DNA of 50,316 nt from Woeseiaceae bacterium (GCA_021773075.1 JAJFKT010000027.1:1-50316), one strand, 5' to 3'. Positions 16,672 to 27,592 are shown, counted from the first letter of the stretch. Numbers and translations: made by a program. The notes: generated by a model not told the origin, from the sequence alone.

Positions 16672-17979
16672 CTACGCAGCCGCCTCGGAGGGATCATCGA
16701 CGATGCTTCGACCATTGTTGCGGACCATGTATTCAAACTCGTGGATGTAGTGGTTCAGGAAGCTCTGCACTGGCCATGCCGCAGCATCGCCAAGCGCACA
16801 AATTGTGTGCCCTTCAATCTTGTTCGCAACATCAACCAGTTTTTCGAGATCAGCCTCTTCGCCTTTGCCTTCAACAATTCGTGTCAGCATGCGATACAAC
16901 CAGCCGGTACCCTCGCGACAAGGTGTACATTGGCCACAGGACTCCGCCATGTAGAAGCGCGAAATCCGCCGCAATACTTTGACCATGCAAGTCGAATCAT
17001 CCATGACCATCACCGCACCGGTACCGAAAGAAGACCCCGCTTCCTGCAGCGACGTGTAATCCATCGTGCAATTCATGATGATTTCAGCTGGCAGAACTTT
17101 GCAGGACGAGCCCCCGGGAATGACGGCCTTTAGCTTGCGGCCTTTCCAGACACCGCCGCAAATCTCCTCAAGCAGGTCCTTGAACGGAATGCCCATTGGT
17201 AACTCGTAGTTACCGGGGCGCTCTACGTGGCCGGATACGGAGAACTGCGCGGTACCACCAGACCCTTCGGGACCAAGAGCAGCAAACCAGGCTGCACCAT
17301 TGCGAATAATCGTTGGCACGCTAGCGATACTTTGCGTGTTGTTAATCGTTGTCGGTTTTCCGTAAAGACCGAAGTTTGCCGGGAACGGGGGTTTAAACCG
17401 TGGTCGACCTTGTTTCCCTTCGAGAGACTCGAGCAATGCGGTTTCTTCGCCGCAGATATACGCACCAGCACCGATAAAGCCGTGGATATCGACATCGATA
17501 CCGCTGCCCTGAATATTTTTGCCGAGTAAGCCCGCCTCGTAGGCATCCTTAACGGCCGCTTCGAATCGTGGGAAAGGCTCATCCAGGAATTCGCCGCGCA
17601 TGTAGTTATAAGCGACAGTGGCTCCCATCGCATAGGCTGCGATAGCCATTCCTTCGACGAGCGCATGTGGGTTATTACGGAGTACTTCGCGATCATGACA
17701 AGTACCCGGTTCACTTTCGTCAGAATTGACGACGAGATACATCTGGCCGTCGAAATTCTTCGGCATGAAACTCCACTTGAGTCCCGTCGGAAAACCCGCG
17801 CCGCCGCGGCCGCGCAAGCCTGACGCTTTAACCTCATCGATTATCTGCTCCGGCTTTAATTTGCCGGCGAGAATCTTGCGCCAGGCCTGGTAACCGTCAT
17901 TCTTCTCATAAGTCTCAAGCGACCATGAGCGCTCCTGACCAAGAGTGTGAAAGCAAACGAGATTTTGTTCGTAGGCCAT
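16672..17979 (-). CDS. nuoF: NADH-quinone oxidoreductase subunit F (NADH and FMN binding)
   Basis: 435 residues from the ATG at 17979 ([10 protein letters not shown]), which shares one base with the nuoE stop; the longer upstream frame lies inside nuoE. It oxidises NADH with FMN. The glycine-rich NADH/FMN site is GRGGAGFPTG at 57-66, and the N3 [4Fe-4S] ligands are Cys348, Cys351, Cys354 and Cys394. Cytoplasmic tip of complex I. Stable partner of NuoE and NuoG. Confidence 0.97.
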   Translation of the reverse strand: MAYEQNLVCFHTLGQERSWSLETYEKNDGYQAWRKILAGKLKPEQIIDEVKASGLRGRGGAGFPTGLKWSFMPKNFDGQMYLVVNSDESEPGTCHDREVLRNNPHALVEGMAIAAYAMGATVAYNYMRGEFLDEPFPRFEAAVKDAYEAGLLGKNIQGSGIDVDIHGFIGAGAYICGEETALLESLEGKQGRPRFKPPFPANFGLYGKPTTINNTQSIASVPTIIRNGAAWFAALGPEGSGGTAQFSVSGHVERPGNYELPMGIPFKDLLEEICGGVWKGRKLKAVIPGGSSCKVLPAEIIMNCTMDYTSLQEAGSSFGTGAVMVMDDSTCMVKVLRRISRFYMAESCGQCTPCREGTGWLYRMLTRIVEGKGEEADLEKLVDVANKIEGHTICALGDAAAWPVQSFLNHYIHEFEYMVRNNGRSIVDDPSEAAA

Positions 17980-18464
17980 CAGTCCAACCCGTCCAGAATT
18001 GCGTCGACCATCTCTTTGCTCAGATTCTCGTGGTACTTGTGGTTCACCATCATGGCTGGTGCACCACAACAGGCTGCGATGCACTCTTCCTCTTTTTTCA
18101 GGAAAATACGCCCGTCTTCCGTACTCTCACCCGTCTTAACGCCAAGTTTTCTCTCAACGTGTTCAACGAGATCGTCAGCACCCCGCAACATGCAGGAAAC
18201 GTTCGTGCAAATGGCGACTTCATTTCGACCGACTTCGCGCGTCTGGAACATAGAATAAAACGTTGCTACTTCGTAAACCTGGATAGTCGGCAACTCAAGA
18301 TATGCGGCAACGGCGTTCATCTGCTCGGCAGTTACAAAGCCGTGATTCTCGTGTTGCACCGCATGCAGCGCACTAATGACAGCGGAGCGTTGGCGGTCAG
18401 CAGGAAAGCGGGCCTTCCAGTGTTCGATTTCTTCTTTAACGTGCGTGGAGAGTTCGTAACTCAT
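17979..18464 (-). CDS. nuoE: NADH-quinone oxidoreductase subunit E ([2Fe-2S])
   Basis: 161-residue thioredoxin-fold subunit carrying cluster N1a. Ligand candidates are Cys86 and Cys91 (CTNVSC) and Cys128 and Cys132 (ECIAAC). The N-terminal helical bundle contains the family motif [13 protein letters not shown] and the [11 protein letters not shown] segment. Its start overlaps nuoD by 4 nt and its stop overlaps nuoF by 1 nt. Confidence 0.97.
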   Translation of the reverse strand: MSYELSTHVKEEIEHWKARFPADRQRSAVISALHAVQHENHGFVTAEQMNAVAAYLELPTIQVYEVATFYSMFQTREVGRNEVAICTNVSCMLRGADDLVEHVERKLGVKTGESTEDGRIFLKKEEECIAACCGAPAMMVNHKYHENLSKEMVDAILDGLD

Positions 18465-19714
18465 CGGTCAACCTCTCCGAAGACAATGTCTTGCGTGCCG
18501 ATTACGGCAACAACATCGGCCAGCATGTGTCCCTCAACCATCTCCGACATTGCCGACAGATGTGCAAAGCCGGGTGCACGAATCTTCACGCGATACGGTT
18601 TGTTGGCACCATCCGAGATGAGATAAATACCGAACTCACCCTTGGGATGCTCGACTGCAGCGTAAGCCTCGCCTTCTGGAACGCAATAGCCCTCTGTAAA
18701 AAGCTTAAAGTGATGAATGAGAGACTCCATGTCGTCTTTCATTTCGACGCGAGATGGTGGCGTGACTTTATGGTCGTCTGCAATAACCGGACCTGGGTTG
18801 TCGCGTAACCAATCGACGCACTGCTTGATGATGCGATTCGATTGGCGCATTTCTTCAACACGCACCAGATATCGGTCGTAGCAATCACCACTTACACCAA
18901 CGGGGATATCAAAATCCAGTTGATCGTAAACGTCGTAGGGCTGTTTCTTGCGAAGATCCCACTCGACACCCGAGCCACGTAGCATTGGTCCCGTAAAACC
19001 CAGCTGCATTGCACGTTCCGGCGACACGACAGCGATGTTTACCGTGCGCTGCTTCCAGATTCTGTTGTCCGTGAGTAATGTTTCGTACTCATCAACGCAG
19101 CTCGGAAAACGCTGTGTAAAATCGTCGATGAAGTCGAGCATTGAACCTTCACGAACAGAATTCATTTTATTCAGTTCTTTCTTACTGCGGTACTTCGACT
19201 CCGCGTACTTCGGCATTGTCTCCGGCAGATCACGGTAGACGCCGCCGGGACGATAATAGGTTGCGTGCATGCGAGTTCCGGAAACTGCCTCATAGCAATC
19301 CATAAGATCTTCACGCTCACGGAAGCAATACAGGAACATCGTCATCGCACCAATATCGAGACCATGCGCTCCAAGCCACATAAGGTGATTCAATATTCGC
19401 GTGATTTCGTCGAACATGACGCGTATGTACTGGGCGCGTGTCGGTACTTCAATGCCAAGCAGTTTTTCGATGGACATGACGTAAGCATGTTCGTTACACA
19501 TCATCGATACGTAGTCGAGTCGGTCCATGTAACCGATACTTTGGTTAAATGGTTTCGTCTCGATTAACTTCTCGGTTGCGCGATGTAGCAATCCAACATG
19601 CGGGTCCGCTTTTTGAATCGTCTCGCCTTCGATCTCAAGGACCAAACGCAGTACACCGTGCGCCGCAGGATGCTGCGGACCGAAGTTCATCGTATAACTT
19701 TGAATCTCAGCCAT
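18461..19714 (-). CDS. nuoD: NADH-quinone oxidoreductase subunit D
   Basis: 417 residues from the ATG at 19714 ([20 protein letters not shown]), the usual family N-terminus; an in-frame ATG at 19756 would add 14 residues inside nuoC. NuoD is the 49-kDa quinone-site subunit related to NiFe hydrogenase large subunits. The GPQHPAAHG loop with its histidine lies at the quinone head-group site, and [21 protein letters not shown] is also diagnostic. NuoC and NuoD are separate here, not fused as in E. coli. Confidence 0.96.
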   Translation of the reverse strand: MAEIQSYTMNFGPQHPAAHGVLRLVLEIEGETIQKADPHVGLLHRATEKLIETKPFNQSIGYMDRLDYVSMMCNEHAYVMSIEKLLGIEVPTRAQYIRVMFDEITRILNHLMWLGAHGLDIGAMTMFLYCFREREDLMDCYEAVSGTRMHATYYRPGGVYRDLPETMPKYAESKYRSKKELNKMNSVREGSMLDFIDDFTQRFPSCVDEYETLLTDNRIWKQRTVNIAVVSPERAMQLGFTGPMLRGSGVEWDLRKKQPYDVYDQLDFDIPVGVSGDCYDRYLVRVEEMRQSNRIIKQCVDWLRDNPGPVIADDHKVTPPSRVEMKDDMESLIHHFKLFTEGYCVPEGEAYAAVEHPKGEFGIYLISDGANKPYRVKIRAPGFAHLSAMSEMVEGHMLADVVAVIGTQDIVFGEVDR

Positions 19715-20411
19715 TGTTGTCGGTGTCCTTGAGGTCGGCTGAATAACGATTGTCATCGCGAATTACGCGCGGCACCAGAGTTCGAGGCTCAATGCTCACG
19801 GGTTTATACGCAACACGACCTTCATCGGCGTCATAGCTGACCTCGACGTTCCCCATAACTGGGAAATCCTTGCGAAATGGGTGGCCAATGAAGCCATAGT
19901 CGGTAAGGATGCGACGCAGGTCAGGATGACCTTCGAACAAAATGCCGTATAAATCGAACACCTCACGTTCGAACCAATTCGCACCGTTCCAGATATCTAC
20001 AACAGACCTGACGATGGGTGGATTCGCCGTACCGGTGTAAACACGCAGTCGCAGCCGAATGTTATTCTGAAGGGAAAGCAAGTGGTACACGACCGCAAAC
20101 CGCGTCGGATCGAATTCGTCAGCCTCATCAAGTGTGACGAAATTGCGTTCAACGCCACGACTAAAGCCGGTTCCAGATGCGCTGTTGGTTTCCCATTCGT
20201 CGCTGCCGTAATCCAGATAATCAACGCCGCATACATCTATCAGCATCTCAAAGCCGAATTCAGCTTCATTGCGCAGCGCCGTTGCGACCTTGATCAAGTC
20301 ATCTTTGTCCAGCTCATAAGTCAGTTCGCGACACGACGATGCGATACGATTCACTTGCTCACCGAAACGCGCGTCGATCTTGCTCGCTAACTTTTCGTTT
20401 CTATCGCTCAT
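19707..20411 (-). CDS. nuoC: NADH-quinone oxidoreductase subunit C
   Basis: 234 residues from ATG 20411 ([10 protein letters not shown]), 2 bp after the nuoB stop; longer starts would run into nuoB. This is the 30-kDa subunit. The signature is [22 protein letters not shown], followed by GHPFRKDFP. It is a structural subunit of the peripheral arm with no cofactor. Its end overlaps nuoD by 8 nt. Confidence 0.96.
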   Translation of the reverse strand: MSDRNEKLASKIDARFGEQVNRIASSCRELTYELDKDDLIKVATALRNEAEFGFEMLIDVCGVDYLDYGSDEWETNSASGTGFSRGVERNFVTLDEADEFDPTRFAVVYHLLSLQNNIRLRLRVYTGTANPPIVRSVVDIWNGANWFEREVFDLYGILFEGHPDLRRILTDYGFIGHPFRKDFPVMGNVEVSYDADEGRVAYKPVSIEPRTLVPRVIRDDNRYSADLKDTDNNG

Positions 20412-20413
20412 GA

Positions 20414-20941
20414 CTATCGGGCAATCGTGCTGGTGCGCCGGATCTTGTTTTGCAGCTGCATAAGACCGTAAATCAAAGCCTCGGCAGTCGGTGGGCAACC
20501 TGGAACGTAAACATCAACGGGCACGATGCGATCGCAACCGCGAACAACAGAATATGAATAGTGATAGTAGCCACCGCCATTCGCGCAGGAGCCCATCGAT
20601 ACGACCCAGCGTGGCTCCGGCATCTGGTCGTAAACTTTACGTAACGCCGGTGCCATTTTGTTCGTCAGTGTGCCGGCAACGATCATGCAGTCTGACTGTC
20701 GTGGGCTTGGCCGAAAGATGATGCCAAAACGATCGAGGTCGTAGCGTGCGGCACCAGCCTGCATCATTTCAACAGCGCAGCAAGCCAGCCCGAAGGTCAT
20801 GGGCCACAAAGAACCGGTACGTGCCCAGTTCATAACGTCGTCGACCTTGGTTACAACGAAGCCCTTCTTTTGCAGACTACCACCTGCTGCTGCCGCCTCG
20901 CCGTTCGGCGTAGCGGAGTCAGCCGTATTCGTTAGTCCCAC
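20414..20941 (-). CDS. nuoB: NADH-quinone oxidoreductase subunit B (cluster N2)
   Basis: 175 residues. It carries N2, the last iron-sulfur cluster before quinone. Ligands are the adjacent pair Cys54-Cys55 (GLACCAVEM), Cys119 (MGSCANGGG) and Cys149 ([10 protein letters not shown]). The first 25 residues are an Ala/Gly-rich extension. The start overlaps the 3' end of nuoA by 10 nt. Confidence 0.97.
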   Translation of the reverse strand: MGLTNTADSATPNGEAAAAGGSLQKKGFVVTKVDDVMNWARTGSLWPMTFGLACCAVEMMQAGAARYDLDRFGIIFRPSPRQSDCMIVAGTLTNKMAPALRKVYDQMPEPRWVVSMGSCANGGGYYHYSYSVVRGCDRIVPVDVYVPGCPPTAEALIYGLMQLQNKIRRTSTIAR

Positions 20942-21288
20942 TCAAGCGCCCCTTTCTTCCACTCGTAGATAAAGCCGACGACCAGGATGGCAAGAAATAA
21001 CGCCATGGCCAGGAGACCGAATTTTCCAACAGAATCCAGAGAGACAGCCCAGGGAAACAGGAATGCGATCTCGAGATCGAAAATGATGAATAGAATTGCG
21101 ACCAGATAATACCGAACGTCGAACTTCATCCGGGAGTCGTCGAACGCCTCGAATCCGCATTCATACGGAGACAGTTTCTCGTCGTCTTTGCTGCCGCTGC
21201 CAATCAGAAACCCAAGACCCAGCAGCAACATGCCAAGCCCGGCCGCGATGCCGAGGAAGATTAGAATGGGAAGATATTCTTGTAACAT
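20932..21288 (-). CDS. nuoA: NADH-quinone oxidoreductase subunit A
   Basis: 118 residues, three helices, first gene of the 14-gene operon. The family motif [20 protein letters not shown] is in the loop after helix 1 and contains the cysteine that lines the quinone-site loop. Helices follow at [17 protein letters not shown] and [18 protein letters not shown]. Upstream lie a -10-like TACAAT and the terminator of tRNA-Leu. Confidence 0.97.
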   Translation of the reverse strand: MLQEYLPILIFLGIAAGLGMLLLGLGFLIGSGSKDDEKLSPYECGFEAFDDSRMKFDVRYYLVAILFIIFDLEIAFLFPWAVSLDSVGKFGLLAMALFLAILVVGFIYEWKKGALEWD

Positions 21289-21321
21289 TATGGTCTGATA
21301 TTGCTCTCAAATCAGCGCGGC

Positions 21322-21327
21322 ATTGTA
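21322..21327 (-). promoter_or_regulatory. Candidate -10 box of the nuo promoter
   Basis: TACAAT on the minus strand, 34 bp before the nuoA ATG and beyond the tRNA-Leu terminator, so transcription of nuo should restart here. No convincing -35 box is seen at the usual spacing. Confidence 0.35.
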
Positions 21328-21384
21328 TCAGTCTAAGGCGCGCTGAATACACCCTTTTTCGCATACGAAAATATTCTAACCAAC

Positions 21385-21426
21385 AAAAAAAATCGACCTG
21401 TGGCAGCTTGTGTGCCAGCAGGTCGA
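21385..21426 (-). terminator. Intrinsic terminator after tRNA-Leu
   Basis: On the minus strand an 8-bp stem TCGACCTG/CAGGTCGA continues, after small mismatches, with GGCA/TGCC and is followed by eight T. It separates the secG/tRNA-Leu transcript from nuo. Confidence 0.85.
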
Positions 21427-21436
21427 CTTTGGTGCT

Positions 21437-21521
21437 TGGTGCTCTGGGCGAGACTCGAACTCGCACGGCTCGCGCCACTGCCCCCTCAAGACAGCGTGTC
21501 TACCAATTCCACCACCAGAGC
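21437..21521 (-). tRNA. tRNA-Leu (anticodon GAG)
   Basis: 85 nt with encoded CCA. The acceptor stem is GCTCTGG/CCAGAGC, the long variable arm is typical of class II tRNAs, the anticodon loop TTGAGGG gives GAG, and the T arm is GCGAG-TTCGAGT-CTCGC. Its place just after secG is the conserved gammaproteobacterial arrangement. Confidence 0.95.
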
Positions 21522-21573
21522 TATTTGTAAAATACTGTTAATTAATCAAGCTAATCGGTGTCGCCTATCCTAT

Positions 21574-21990
21574 TTACTGCTCGTCCGCAGAAGAATCGTC
21601 CACAAGCTCAGGATCGTCCAGCGCCGGCATATCAGCATCGTCCTCCAGCACCTCGCCTTCACCATCCAGCGCCGGCAAGTCTGATACTTCTTCCTCGATC
21701 GCTTCCTCAACAGCCGAGGCGCCGTCAAGAACACTACTTGGAGCCGCCGACTTCTGGCTGCTCAGGTAAGCCAGCGAAAGACTGGTAATGAAGAACAGTG
21801 TTGCGCACACCGCTGTAGCCCGGGAGAAGAAACTGCCCGATCCGCGCGCGCCAAAAACGGTACCGGATGCGCCAGCGCCAAATGCAGCGCCTGCGTCAGC
21901 ACCTTTGCCACGCTGCAGTAAAACCAGAATGATGATCAATAGAGCGATCAACGTATGACCGATTAAGACTGCTTTTTGTATGTTGTCCAT
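21574..21990 (-). CDS. secG: Preprotein translocase subunit SecG with long acidic tail
   Basis: 138 residues. Helix 1 (about 8-26), the conserved loop LLQRGKGADAGAAFGAGASGTVFGARG and helix 2 (about 57-76) are standard for SecG, a small partner of SecYE in protein export across the inner membrane. After helix 2 there is a very acidic, Pro-Ala containing tail of about 55 residues in which LPALDGEGE and MPALDDPEL look like a degenerate repeat. Many SecG proteins are about 110 residues, so the tail is an extension. It lies between tpiA and tRNA-Leu. Confidence 0.93.
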   Translation of the reverse strand: MDNIQKAVLIGHTLIALLIIILVLLQRGKGADAGAAFGAGASGTVFGARGSGSFFSRATAVCATLFFITSLSLAYLSSQKSAAPSSVLDGASAVEEAIEEEVSDLPALDGEGEVLEDDADMPALDDPELVDDSSADEQ

Positions 21991-22007
21991 TAAATTCTCA
22001 CATTCAC

Positions 22008-22766
22008 CTATATCTGGGCTGCCGCTTCCGCAATCGCCAGAAAATCATTCGCCTTCAATGACGCGCCACCGATTAGGCCACCGTCAATATCCGGCATGCT
22101 CAGCAAACCAGGCGCATTATCGCCCTTCATGCTGCCGCCATACAGGATTTGCACTTTCTCAGCCAAATCGCTGTTTCGTTCTGCCACCCGCGCGCGGATA
22201 TGTCGATGCACATCCTGCGCCTCTTCCGGGGTCGCTGTCTTACCAGTACCAATTGCCCATACTGGTTCGTATGCAATTATTGCCGCCGCAAACACATCGA
22301 CACCTGCCGCATTAAGAACAGCGTTCAGTTGCTCATCAATCACGTTTTGCGTTGTGCCCGCTTCACGCTCGTCGAGCGTTTCACCCACACAGAGAATGGG
22401 AATCAAGCCAGCCGCCTGAGCGGCCTGAAACTTCGCCGCCACCTGTTCGCTTGTCTCACCGTAAATTGCCCGGCGTTCTGAATGTCCGACGATAACGTAC
22501 TCACAGCCGACGTCCTTCAGCATTGCCGACGCAGTTTCACCCGTAAACGCCCCAGACGCGTGTTCCGAGACATTCTGAGCACCCAGTGAAACCTTGCTTC
22601 CCGATATCTTTGTTGCAATTGATGCCAAATACGGAAATGGCGGGCAAACCAACAAACGGAAACCACTACCTTCCGGAACCCCCGCGATGATGCCATCGAC
22701 AAGTGCTTCACCGGCAGCGGTGCTGCCATTCATTTTCCAATTGCCGGCGACGAGAATTTCGCGCAT
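22008..22766 (-). CDS. tpiA: Triose-phosphate isomerase
   Basis: 252-residue TIM barrel interconverting dihydroxyacetone phosphate and glyceraldehyde 3-phosphate. The active-site residues are all present: Lys11 in NWKMNG, His95 in VGHSERR and Glu167 in AYEPVWAIGTG; the phosphate loop GGSMKGDN is near residue 210. It lies between glmM and secG in the conserved order. Confidence 0.97.
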   Translation of the reverse strand: MREILVAGNWKMNGSTAAGEALVDGIIAGVPEGSGFRLLVCPPFPYLASIATKISGSKVSLGAQNVSEHASGAFTGETASAMLKDVGCEYVIVGHSERRAIYGETSEQVAAKFQAAQAAGLIPILCVGETLDEREAGTTQNVIDEQLNAVLNAAGVDVFAAAIIAYEPVWAIGTGKTATPEEAQDVHRHIRARVAERNSDLAEKVQILYGGSMKGDNAPGLLSMPDIDGGLIGGASLKANDFLAIAEAAAQI

Positions 22767-22855
22767 TACTTATGTACCCGGAGGTCTAAAAGGCGCGCAA
22801 GGATACCGGGGCGAGCCCCGCAAATCAACGCGCAAAATCAAAGGCGTACCGGCCG

Positions 22856-24190
22856 TCAGGCCGCTGAATCGGCGACGACGGCCGCCAGCCGCCTGGCAAT
22901 ACTCACGACCTGATCGTGATCCTCACCTTCAACCATGACTCGAATCACCGATTCAGTGCCTGAAGCCCGCAGAACTACACGCCCTGTGGTCGCCAGTTCC
23001 TGCTCAGCCTCCGCGACTGCCGCCTGGACCGCAGCAGATGTGTTCGGATCCACGCGACGCTCTGTGCGTACATTGACCATCGTTTGCGGGTATTTCGGCA
23101 TGCCCGCTGCGAGCTCCGATAGTGGCTTGCCGGTCTCCTTCATGATGGACAGCACCTGTAATGCGCAAATCAAGCCATCGCCCGTTGTCGTCTTGTCGAG
23201 CACCAGCATATGACCTGACGTCTCACCGCCCATAACGCCGCCAAGTTCCTTGAGTGCCTCAAGGACATAGCGGTCACCGACGCTCGCGCGTCGAAATTCG
23301 ATACCTCTGGCCTTTAGTGCCTTTTCCAATCCAAGGTTACTCATAACCGTGCCAACAACAGGTCCTTGCAGTTCGCCTTTGTCATGTCGCGCCGTGGCCA
23401 GAACGAAGAGTATCTGGTCACCATCAACTAGCTGCCCGTTCTCATCGACCATCACCAGACGGTCACCATCGCCATCCAGGGCCACACCGACATCGGCCTT
23501 TAACGCCGGAACCGTTAATTGTAAGAGGCCCGGTTGAGTCGATCCGCAGCCATCGTTGATGTTCTTGCCATTCGGCGAACAACCAATCGGAATTACCTCT
23601 GCACCAAGATGCCCGAGCGTTCTCGGGCCGACCTTGTAACCAGCACCGTTAGCGCCGTCAAATACGATCTTGAGCCCTTCAAGACCTAGACCAGTTGGAA
23701 CGCTGTCCGCGCAAAACTCCTGATATCGAATTCGAGCTGTGTCGATTCGCTTCGCCTTGCCGAGGGCTTTTGATTCAAGAGTAATGGCCGGGTTTTTCAG
23801 GTGTTCTTCAATCTTGAGTTCGATTTCATCCGTCAGCTTGGAGCCCGAGCGATCAAAGAACTTGATGCCGTTATCAAAATACGGATTGTGTGACGCGCTG
23901 ATAACAACGCCAAGGTCAGCGTCAAATTCCTGCGTTAGCCGAGCAATTCCCGGCGTCGGCAATGGGCCGATCAAAAGAACATCCGCGCCTGCTGCAACAA
24001 AACCGGCCTCGAGCGCAGATTCAAACATGTATCCAGAGAGCCGCGTGTCTTTACCGATAACGACGGTCCCACCAGCCGGGACCAGAACCTGTGCAGCGGC
24101 GCTTGCCAATCGCATCGCGAAATCGGCTGTCATTGGATCTTTGCCGACAGTTCCGCGCACTCCATCTGTCCCAAAAAATTGTTTTTTCAT
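22856..24190 (-). CDS. glmM: Phosphoglucosamine mutase
   Basis: 444 residues. It converts glucosamine 6-phosphate to glucosamine 1-phosphate for UDP-GlcNAc, and so for peptidoglycan and lipopolysaccharide. The phosphoserine is Ser100 in ISASHNPYFDNGIKFF, the Mg2+ loop is Asp239-Gly-Asp241-Gly-Asp243-Arg, the sugar loop is GETSGH and the C-terminal phosphate loop is RASGTESVIRVM. The start overlaps folP by 4 nt. Standard length. Confidence 0.97.
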   Translation of the reverse strand: MKKQFFGTDGVRGTVGKDPMTADFAMRLASAAAQVLVPAGGTVVIGKDTRLSGYMFESALEAGFVAAGADVLLIGPLPTPGIARLTQEFDADLGVVISASHNPYFDNGIKFFDRSGSKLTDEIELKIEEHLKNPAITLESKALGKAKRIDTARIRYQEFCADSVPTGLGLEGLKIVFDGANGAGYKVGPRTLGHLGAEVIPIGCSPNGKNINDGCGSTQPGLLQLTVPALKADVGVALDGDGDRLVMVDENGQLVDGDQILFVLATARHDKGELQGPVVGTVMSNLGLEKALKARGIEFRRASVGDRYVLEALKELGGVMGGETSGHMLVLDKTTTGDGLICALQVLSIMKETGKPLSELAAGMPKYPQTMVNVRTERRVDPNTSAAVQAAVAEAEQELATTGRVVLRASGTESVIRVMVEGEDHDQVVSIARRLAAVVADSAA

Positions 24191-25056
24191 TTGCCTGCTT
24201 CCATTACTGCCTGCGCAATACTTAGTGCATCCACAGTTTCCCCAACATCGTGTACACGCAAAATCCGGGCGCCGTACATGAACGCTATGGTCGCCGCGGC
24301 GACACTGCCAGACATCCGTTCTTCGATATCCCTGCCTGTTAATTCGCCCAAAATCGACTTCCGAGACAAGCCGACCAGAATCGGTAACTCAAGATCCCGC
24401 AATTGTCGCAGATTTGCGAGCAACTCGACATTGTGTGCGTGCGTTTTTCCAAACCCGAAACCCGGATCAATGGCAATACTGTCACGATCAATTCCCGCCG
24501 CGACGCATTGCTGCACTCTTTCTCCCAGAAACATCGCAACCTCGACCGCGACATCATCATAATGCGGAGCTTGCTGCATGGTCCGTGGTCGGCCTTGCAT
24601 GTGCGTAAGACATACCGGAACACGAAGGTCTGCGGCTGCCTGCAGAGCACCAGGCTCTTGTAACGCCAACACGTCGTTAATCATCGCAGCGCCCGCCGCG
24701 ACAGCCTCGCGCATGACAACGGCTTTGCTGGTATCGACCGACAACGGCAGGTCTGTGACCTCACGGAGGTTTTCAATCACCGGAATGACGCGGTCAAGTT
24801 CCTCCGCTTCACCGATATCCGCGGCTCCGGGTCGGGTCGACTCACCGCCAATATCGATGATTGCGGCGCCCTCTGCCGACATACGCTTTGCCTGCTGGCG
24901 AGCGGAATCGACGTCGACAAACCGGCCGCCGTCCGAAAAAGAGTCTGGAGTCACATTGAGAATGCCCATCACCGATGGGCTCGGGAAACTCAGGCGTCCA
25001 AGGTGCAGCAACTGACTAGTGTTCTTGGGCGGGACCACCAATCGTTCCGGCTGCAT
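24187..25056 (-). CDS. folP: Dihydropteroate synthase
   Basis: It condenses p-aminobenzoate with hydroxymethyl-dihydropterin pyrophosphate in folate synthesis; it is the sulfonamide target. Signatures: [51 protein letters not shown] and [12 protein letters not shown]. The start is uncertain. The ATG at 25056 gives 289 residues but overlaps ftsH by 41 nt; TTG codons just after the ftsH stop would give a start nearer the family norm. It belongs to the rlmE-ftsH-folP-glmM cluster. Confidence 0.92.
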   Translation of the reverse strand: MQPERLVVPPKNTSQLLHLGRLSFPSPSVMGILNVTPDSFSDGGRFVDVDSARQQAKRMSAEGAAIIDIGGESTRPGAADIGEAEELDRVIPVIENLREVTDLPLSVDTSKAVVMREAVAAGAAMINDVLALQEPGALQAAADLRVPVCLTHMQGRPRTMQQAPHYDDVAVEVAMFLGERVQQCVAAGIDRDSIAIDPGFGFGKTHAHNVELLANLRQLRDLELPILVGLSRKSILGELTGRDIEERMSGSVAAATIAFMYGARILRVHDVGETVDALSIAQAVMEAGK

Positions 25057-26950
25057 CGTCCGGTTCTGCGGTCGCGGAACCACCATCCGGAGAATCCGGT
25101 TCCAGAGAATCATCCCAGTCTTTGGGTATTCCCGGCTCGCGACCTTCCATGATGTTCTTGACCTGCACATCATCTATCGTCTCGTACTTCATAAGTGCTT
25201 TTGCCATGGCATGAAGTTTGTCGATGTTTTCCTTGAGGATCCCGTCTGCACGCTCGTAATTCGCGTCGATGATCTTGCGAATTTCTTCGTCGATTGTGTG
25301 CGCTGTATCGTCAGAAACCTGCTTGTGCTGAGTGACCGAGCGGCCCAGGAACACTTCGCCATCGTCCTCGCTGTAGGTCAGCGGGCCAAGGCGATCTGAC
25401 AGGCCCCACTTCGTTACCATATTTCTGGCAATCTCGGTTGCGCGTTCGATATCGTTCGAGGCACCGGTTGTCACTCCGGCAGGGCCATTGATCATCTCCT
25501 CAGCGATACGACCGCCGAAGAGAGTAGAAATGTGACTCTCAAGACGCTGCTTGGATGTGCTGTAACGGTCTTCCTCCGGCAGATACATCGTCACGCCCAG
25601 AGCGCGACCACGGGGAATGATCGTAACCTTGTAAACGGGATCGTGTTCCGGCACCAGGTAGCCAACGATCGCATGTCCCGATTCGTGATAAGCGGTATTC
25701 AGTTTTTCCTCTTCACTCATAACCATGGAGCGACGTTCGGTACCCATCATGATTTTATCTTTGGCTTTCTCGAATTCCGCCATGCTGACGACACGCTTGT
25801 TTTCGCGTGCCGCGAACAGCGCGGCTTCATTAACCAGATTCGCCAAATCAGCGCCCGAAAATCCAGGCGTGCCACGCGCAATGAGTGAGGGCTTTACATC
25901 TTCATCAAGCGGAACTTTGCGCATGTGTACCTTCAGGATACCTTCACGCCCGCGAATGTCCGGTAACGGTACGACCACCTGTCGGTCAAAACGACCCGGG
26001 CGCAGCAACGCAGGGTCAAGTACATCAGGTCTGTTCGTTGCAGCAATGACAATAATGCCTTCATTGCCCTCAAATCCGTCCATCTCGACCAGCATCTGGT
26101 TTAGCGTCTGCTCGCGCTCGTCGTGACCACCGCCCAATCCTGCGCCACGATGTCGGCCTACAGCGTCGAGCTCGTCGATGAATATGATGCAGGGAGCCTG
26201 TTTTTTCGCCTGATCAAACATGTCGCGAACGCGTGACGCGCCTACACCGACAAACATCTCAACGAAATCAGAACCTGAAATAGTAAAGAACGGCACCTTG
26301 GCCTCGCCTGCGATGGCTCTGGCCAGCAATGTCTTACCGGTTCCCGGTGGACCCACCATCAGCACGCCTTTCGGAATCTTTCCACCGAGACGTTGAAACT
26401 TGCTGGGGTCTTTGAGGAAATCGACCACTTCCGAGACTTCTTCTTTGGCCTCTTCAATGCCGGCAACATCAGCAAACGATACGCCAACCTGATCCTCACC
26501 CAACAAGCGGGCCTTGCTCTTGCCAAACGACATGGCACCACGACCGCCGCCACCGCCTTGCATTTGCCGCATGAAATAAATCCACACGCCAATAAGTAGC
26601 AAAATAGGAAACGAGCTGATGAGCAACTGGCCAATAAGGCCCTGTTGCTGTTTTTCTTCACCGCTGAATTTGACGCCATGCTCTTCAAGCAGGCCAATCA
26701 AGGTGTTGTTGTCGGTTTCCGGGCTGATCGTATAGAACTGCAATGGTTCTGATCGTCCGTAACGGATCATCGAATCGTCTTTCCGAACGATGGCAACAGA
26801 AACCTGTCCCGATCGCACGCCGGCAAGAAACTCTGAATACGGTTTCTCCACTGGCTGGCCAGTCGCAGCCCCCGAAAGGCCCTGAACAACAGACAACAGA
26901 ACAACAATAATTACGATAAAGACAAGTATATTTTTAGTTAAATCATTCAC
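25016..26950 (-). CDS. ftsH: ATP-dependent zinc metalloprotease FtsH
   Basis: 644 residues. Two membrane helices (about 7-25 and 108-127) flank a periplasmic domain. The AAA module has Walker A GPPGTGKT at 200-207, Walker B IIFIDELD near 256-262 and the second-region motif with arginine fingers RPGRFDR at 317-323. The zinc site is HESGH at 422-426. It degrades misfolded membrane proteins and regulators such as LpxC and sigma32 in relatives. It is 9 bp after rlmE, with which it is probably co-transcribed. Confidence 0.97.
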   Translation of the reverse strand: MNDLTKNILVFIVIIVVLLSVVQGLSGAATGQPVEKPYSEFLAGVRSGQVSVAIVRKDDSMIRYGRSEPLQFYTISPETDNNTLIGLLEEHGVKFSGEEKQQQGLIGQLLISSFPILLLIGVWIYFMRQMQGGGGGRGAMSFGKSKARLLGEDQVGVSFADVAGIEEAKEEVSEVVDFLKDPSKFQRLGGKIPKGVLMVGPPGTGKTLLARAIAGEAKVPFFTISGSDFVEMFVGVGASRVRDMFDQAKKQAPCIIFIDELDAVGRHRGAGLGGGHDEREQTLNQMLVEMDGFEGNEGIIVIAATNRPDVLDPALLRPGRFDRQVVVPLPDIRGREGILKVHMRKVPLDEDVKPSLIARGTPGFSGADLANLVNEAALFAARENKRVVSMAEFEKAKDKIMMGTERRSMVMSEEEKLNTAYHESGHAIVGYLVPEHDPVYKVTIIPRGRALGVTMYLPEEDRYSTSKQRLESHISTLFGGRIAEEMINGPAGVTTGASNDIERATEIARNMVTKWGLSDRLGPLTYSEDDGEVFLGRSVTQHKQVSDDTAHTIDEEIRKIIDANYERADGILKENIDKLHAMAKALMKYETIDDVQVKNIMEGREPGIPKDWDDSLEPDSPDGGSATAEPDDAAGTIGGPAQEH

Positions 26951-26959
26951 GTTTCGACA

Positions 26960-27592
26960 CTACACCAATTGATAATTTCTCGCTACCAAGTACACCTCAC
27001 GGCTCCCGGCTCGCGAGGCCTTGGGCTTCATGACCTTTACACGTTTAAAAGAATTCCGTGTATCGATAACAAATTCATCTATTCCTGCCCCCTGAAAGAC
27101 CTTACAGACAAAGCTGCCGCCAGGCTTCAGGACCTGACGCGCCAGATCTAGTGCCAGCTCAACCAGATACATGGATCGTGGCTGGTCTACGACCCGCGTG
27201 CCCGTAATATTGGGTGCTATATCACTCATTACAAGGTCGACACCTTCGTCGCCTATGGCAACGAGCATTTGCTTGAAGACGGCCTCGTCCTGGAAGTCGC
27301 CCTGAATGAACTCTACATCGGGCAAAGAATCCATCGGCAGAATATCCACCGCGACAATTCGCGCCCTGCCTTTTAGCTTTCGAGTCACATACTGGCTCCA
27401 GCTTCCCGGGGCTGACCCGACATCGACGCAGACCATATCGGGACGCAGAAAACGCTCTTTCTGATCGATTTGCTCCAGTTTATAAACTGCACGCGAGCGC
27501 CAGCCGTCCCTTCGTGCCATCTGCACGTATGGGTCCTTCTCCTGGCGGTCTCGCCAGCTACCAACTGTTCCTCGCGGTTTACCCACAAACAT
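26960..27592 (-). CDS. rlmE: 23S rRNA (uridine-2'-O-)methyltransferase RlmE
   Basis: 210 residues. It methylates U2552 of 23S rRNA (E. coli numbering) late in 50S assembly. Signatures: KDPYVQMARRDGWRSRAVYKL at the N-terminus, the SAM loop VDVGSAPGSWSQ, VMSDIAPN with the catalytic Asp and FVCKVFQG with the catalytic Lys. It is divergent from yhbY and upstream of ftsH, the usual order. Confidence 0.96.
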   Translation of the reverse strand: MFVGKPRGTVGSWRDRQEKDPYVQMARRDGWRSRAVYKLEQIDQKERFLRPDMVCVDVGSAPGSWSQYVTRKLKGRARIVAVDILPMDSLPDVEFIQGDFQDEAVFKQMLVAIGDEGVDLVMSDIAPNITGTRVVDQPRSMYLVELALDLARQVLKPGGSFVCKVFQGAGIDEFVIDTRNSFKRVKVMKPKASRAGSREVYLVARNYQLV

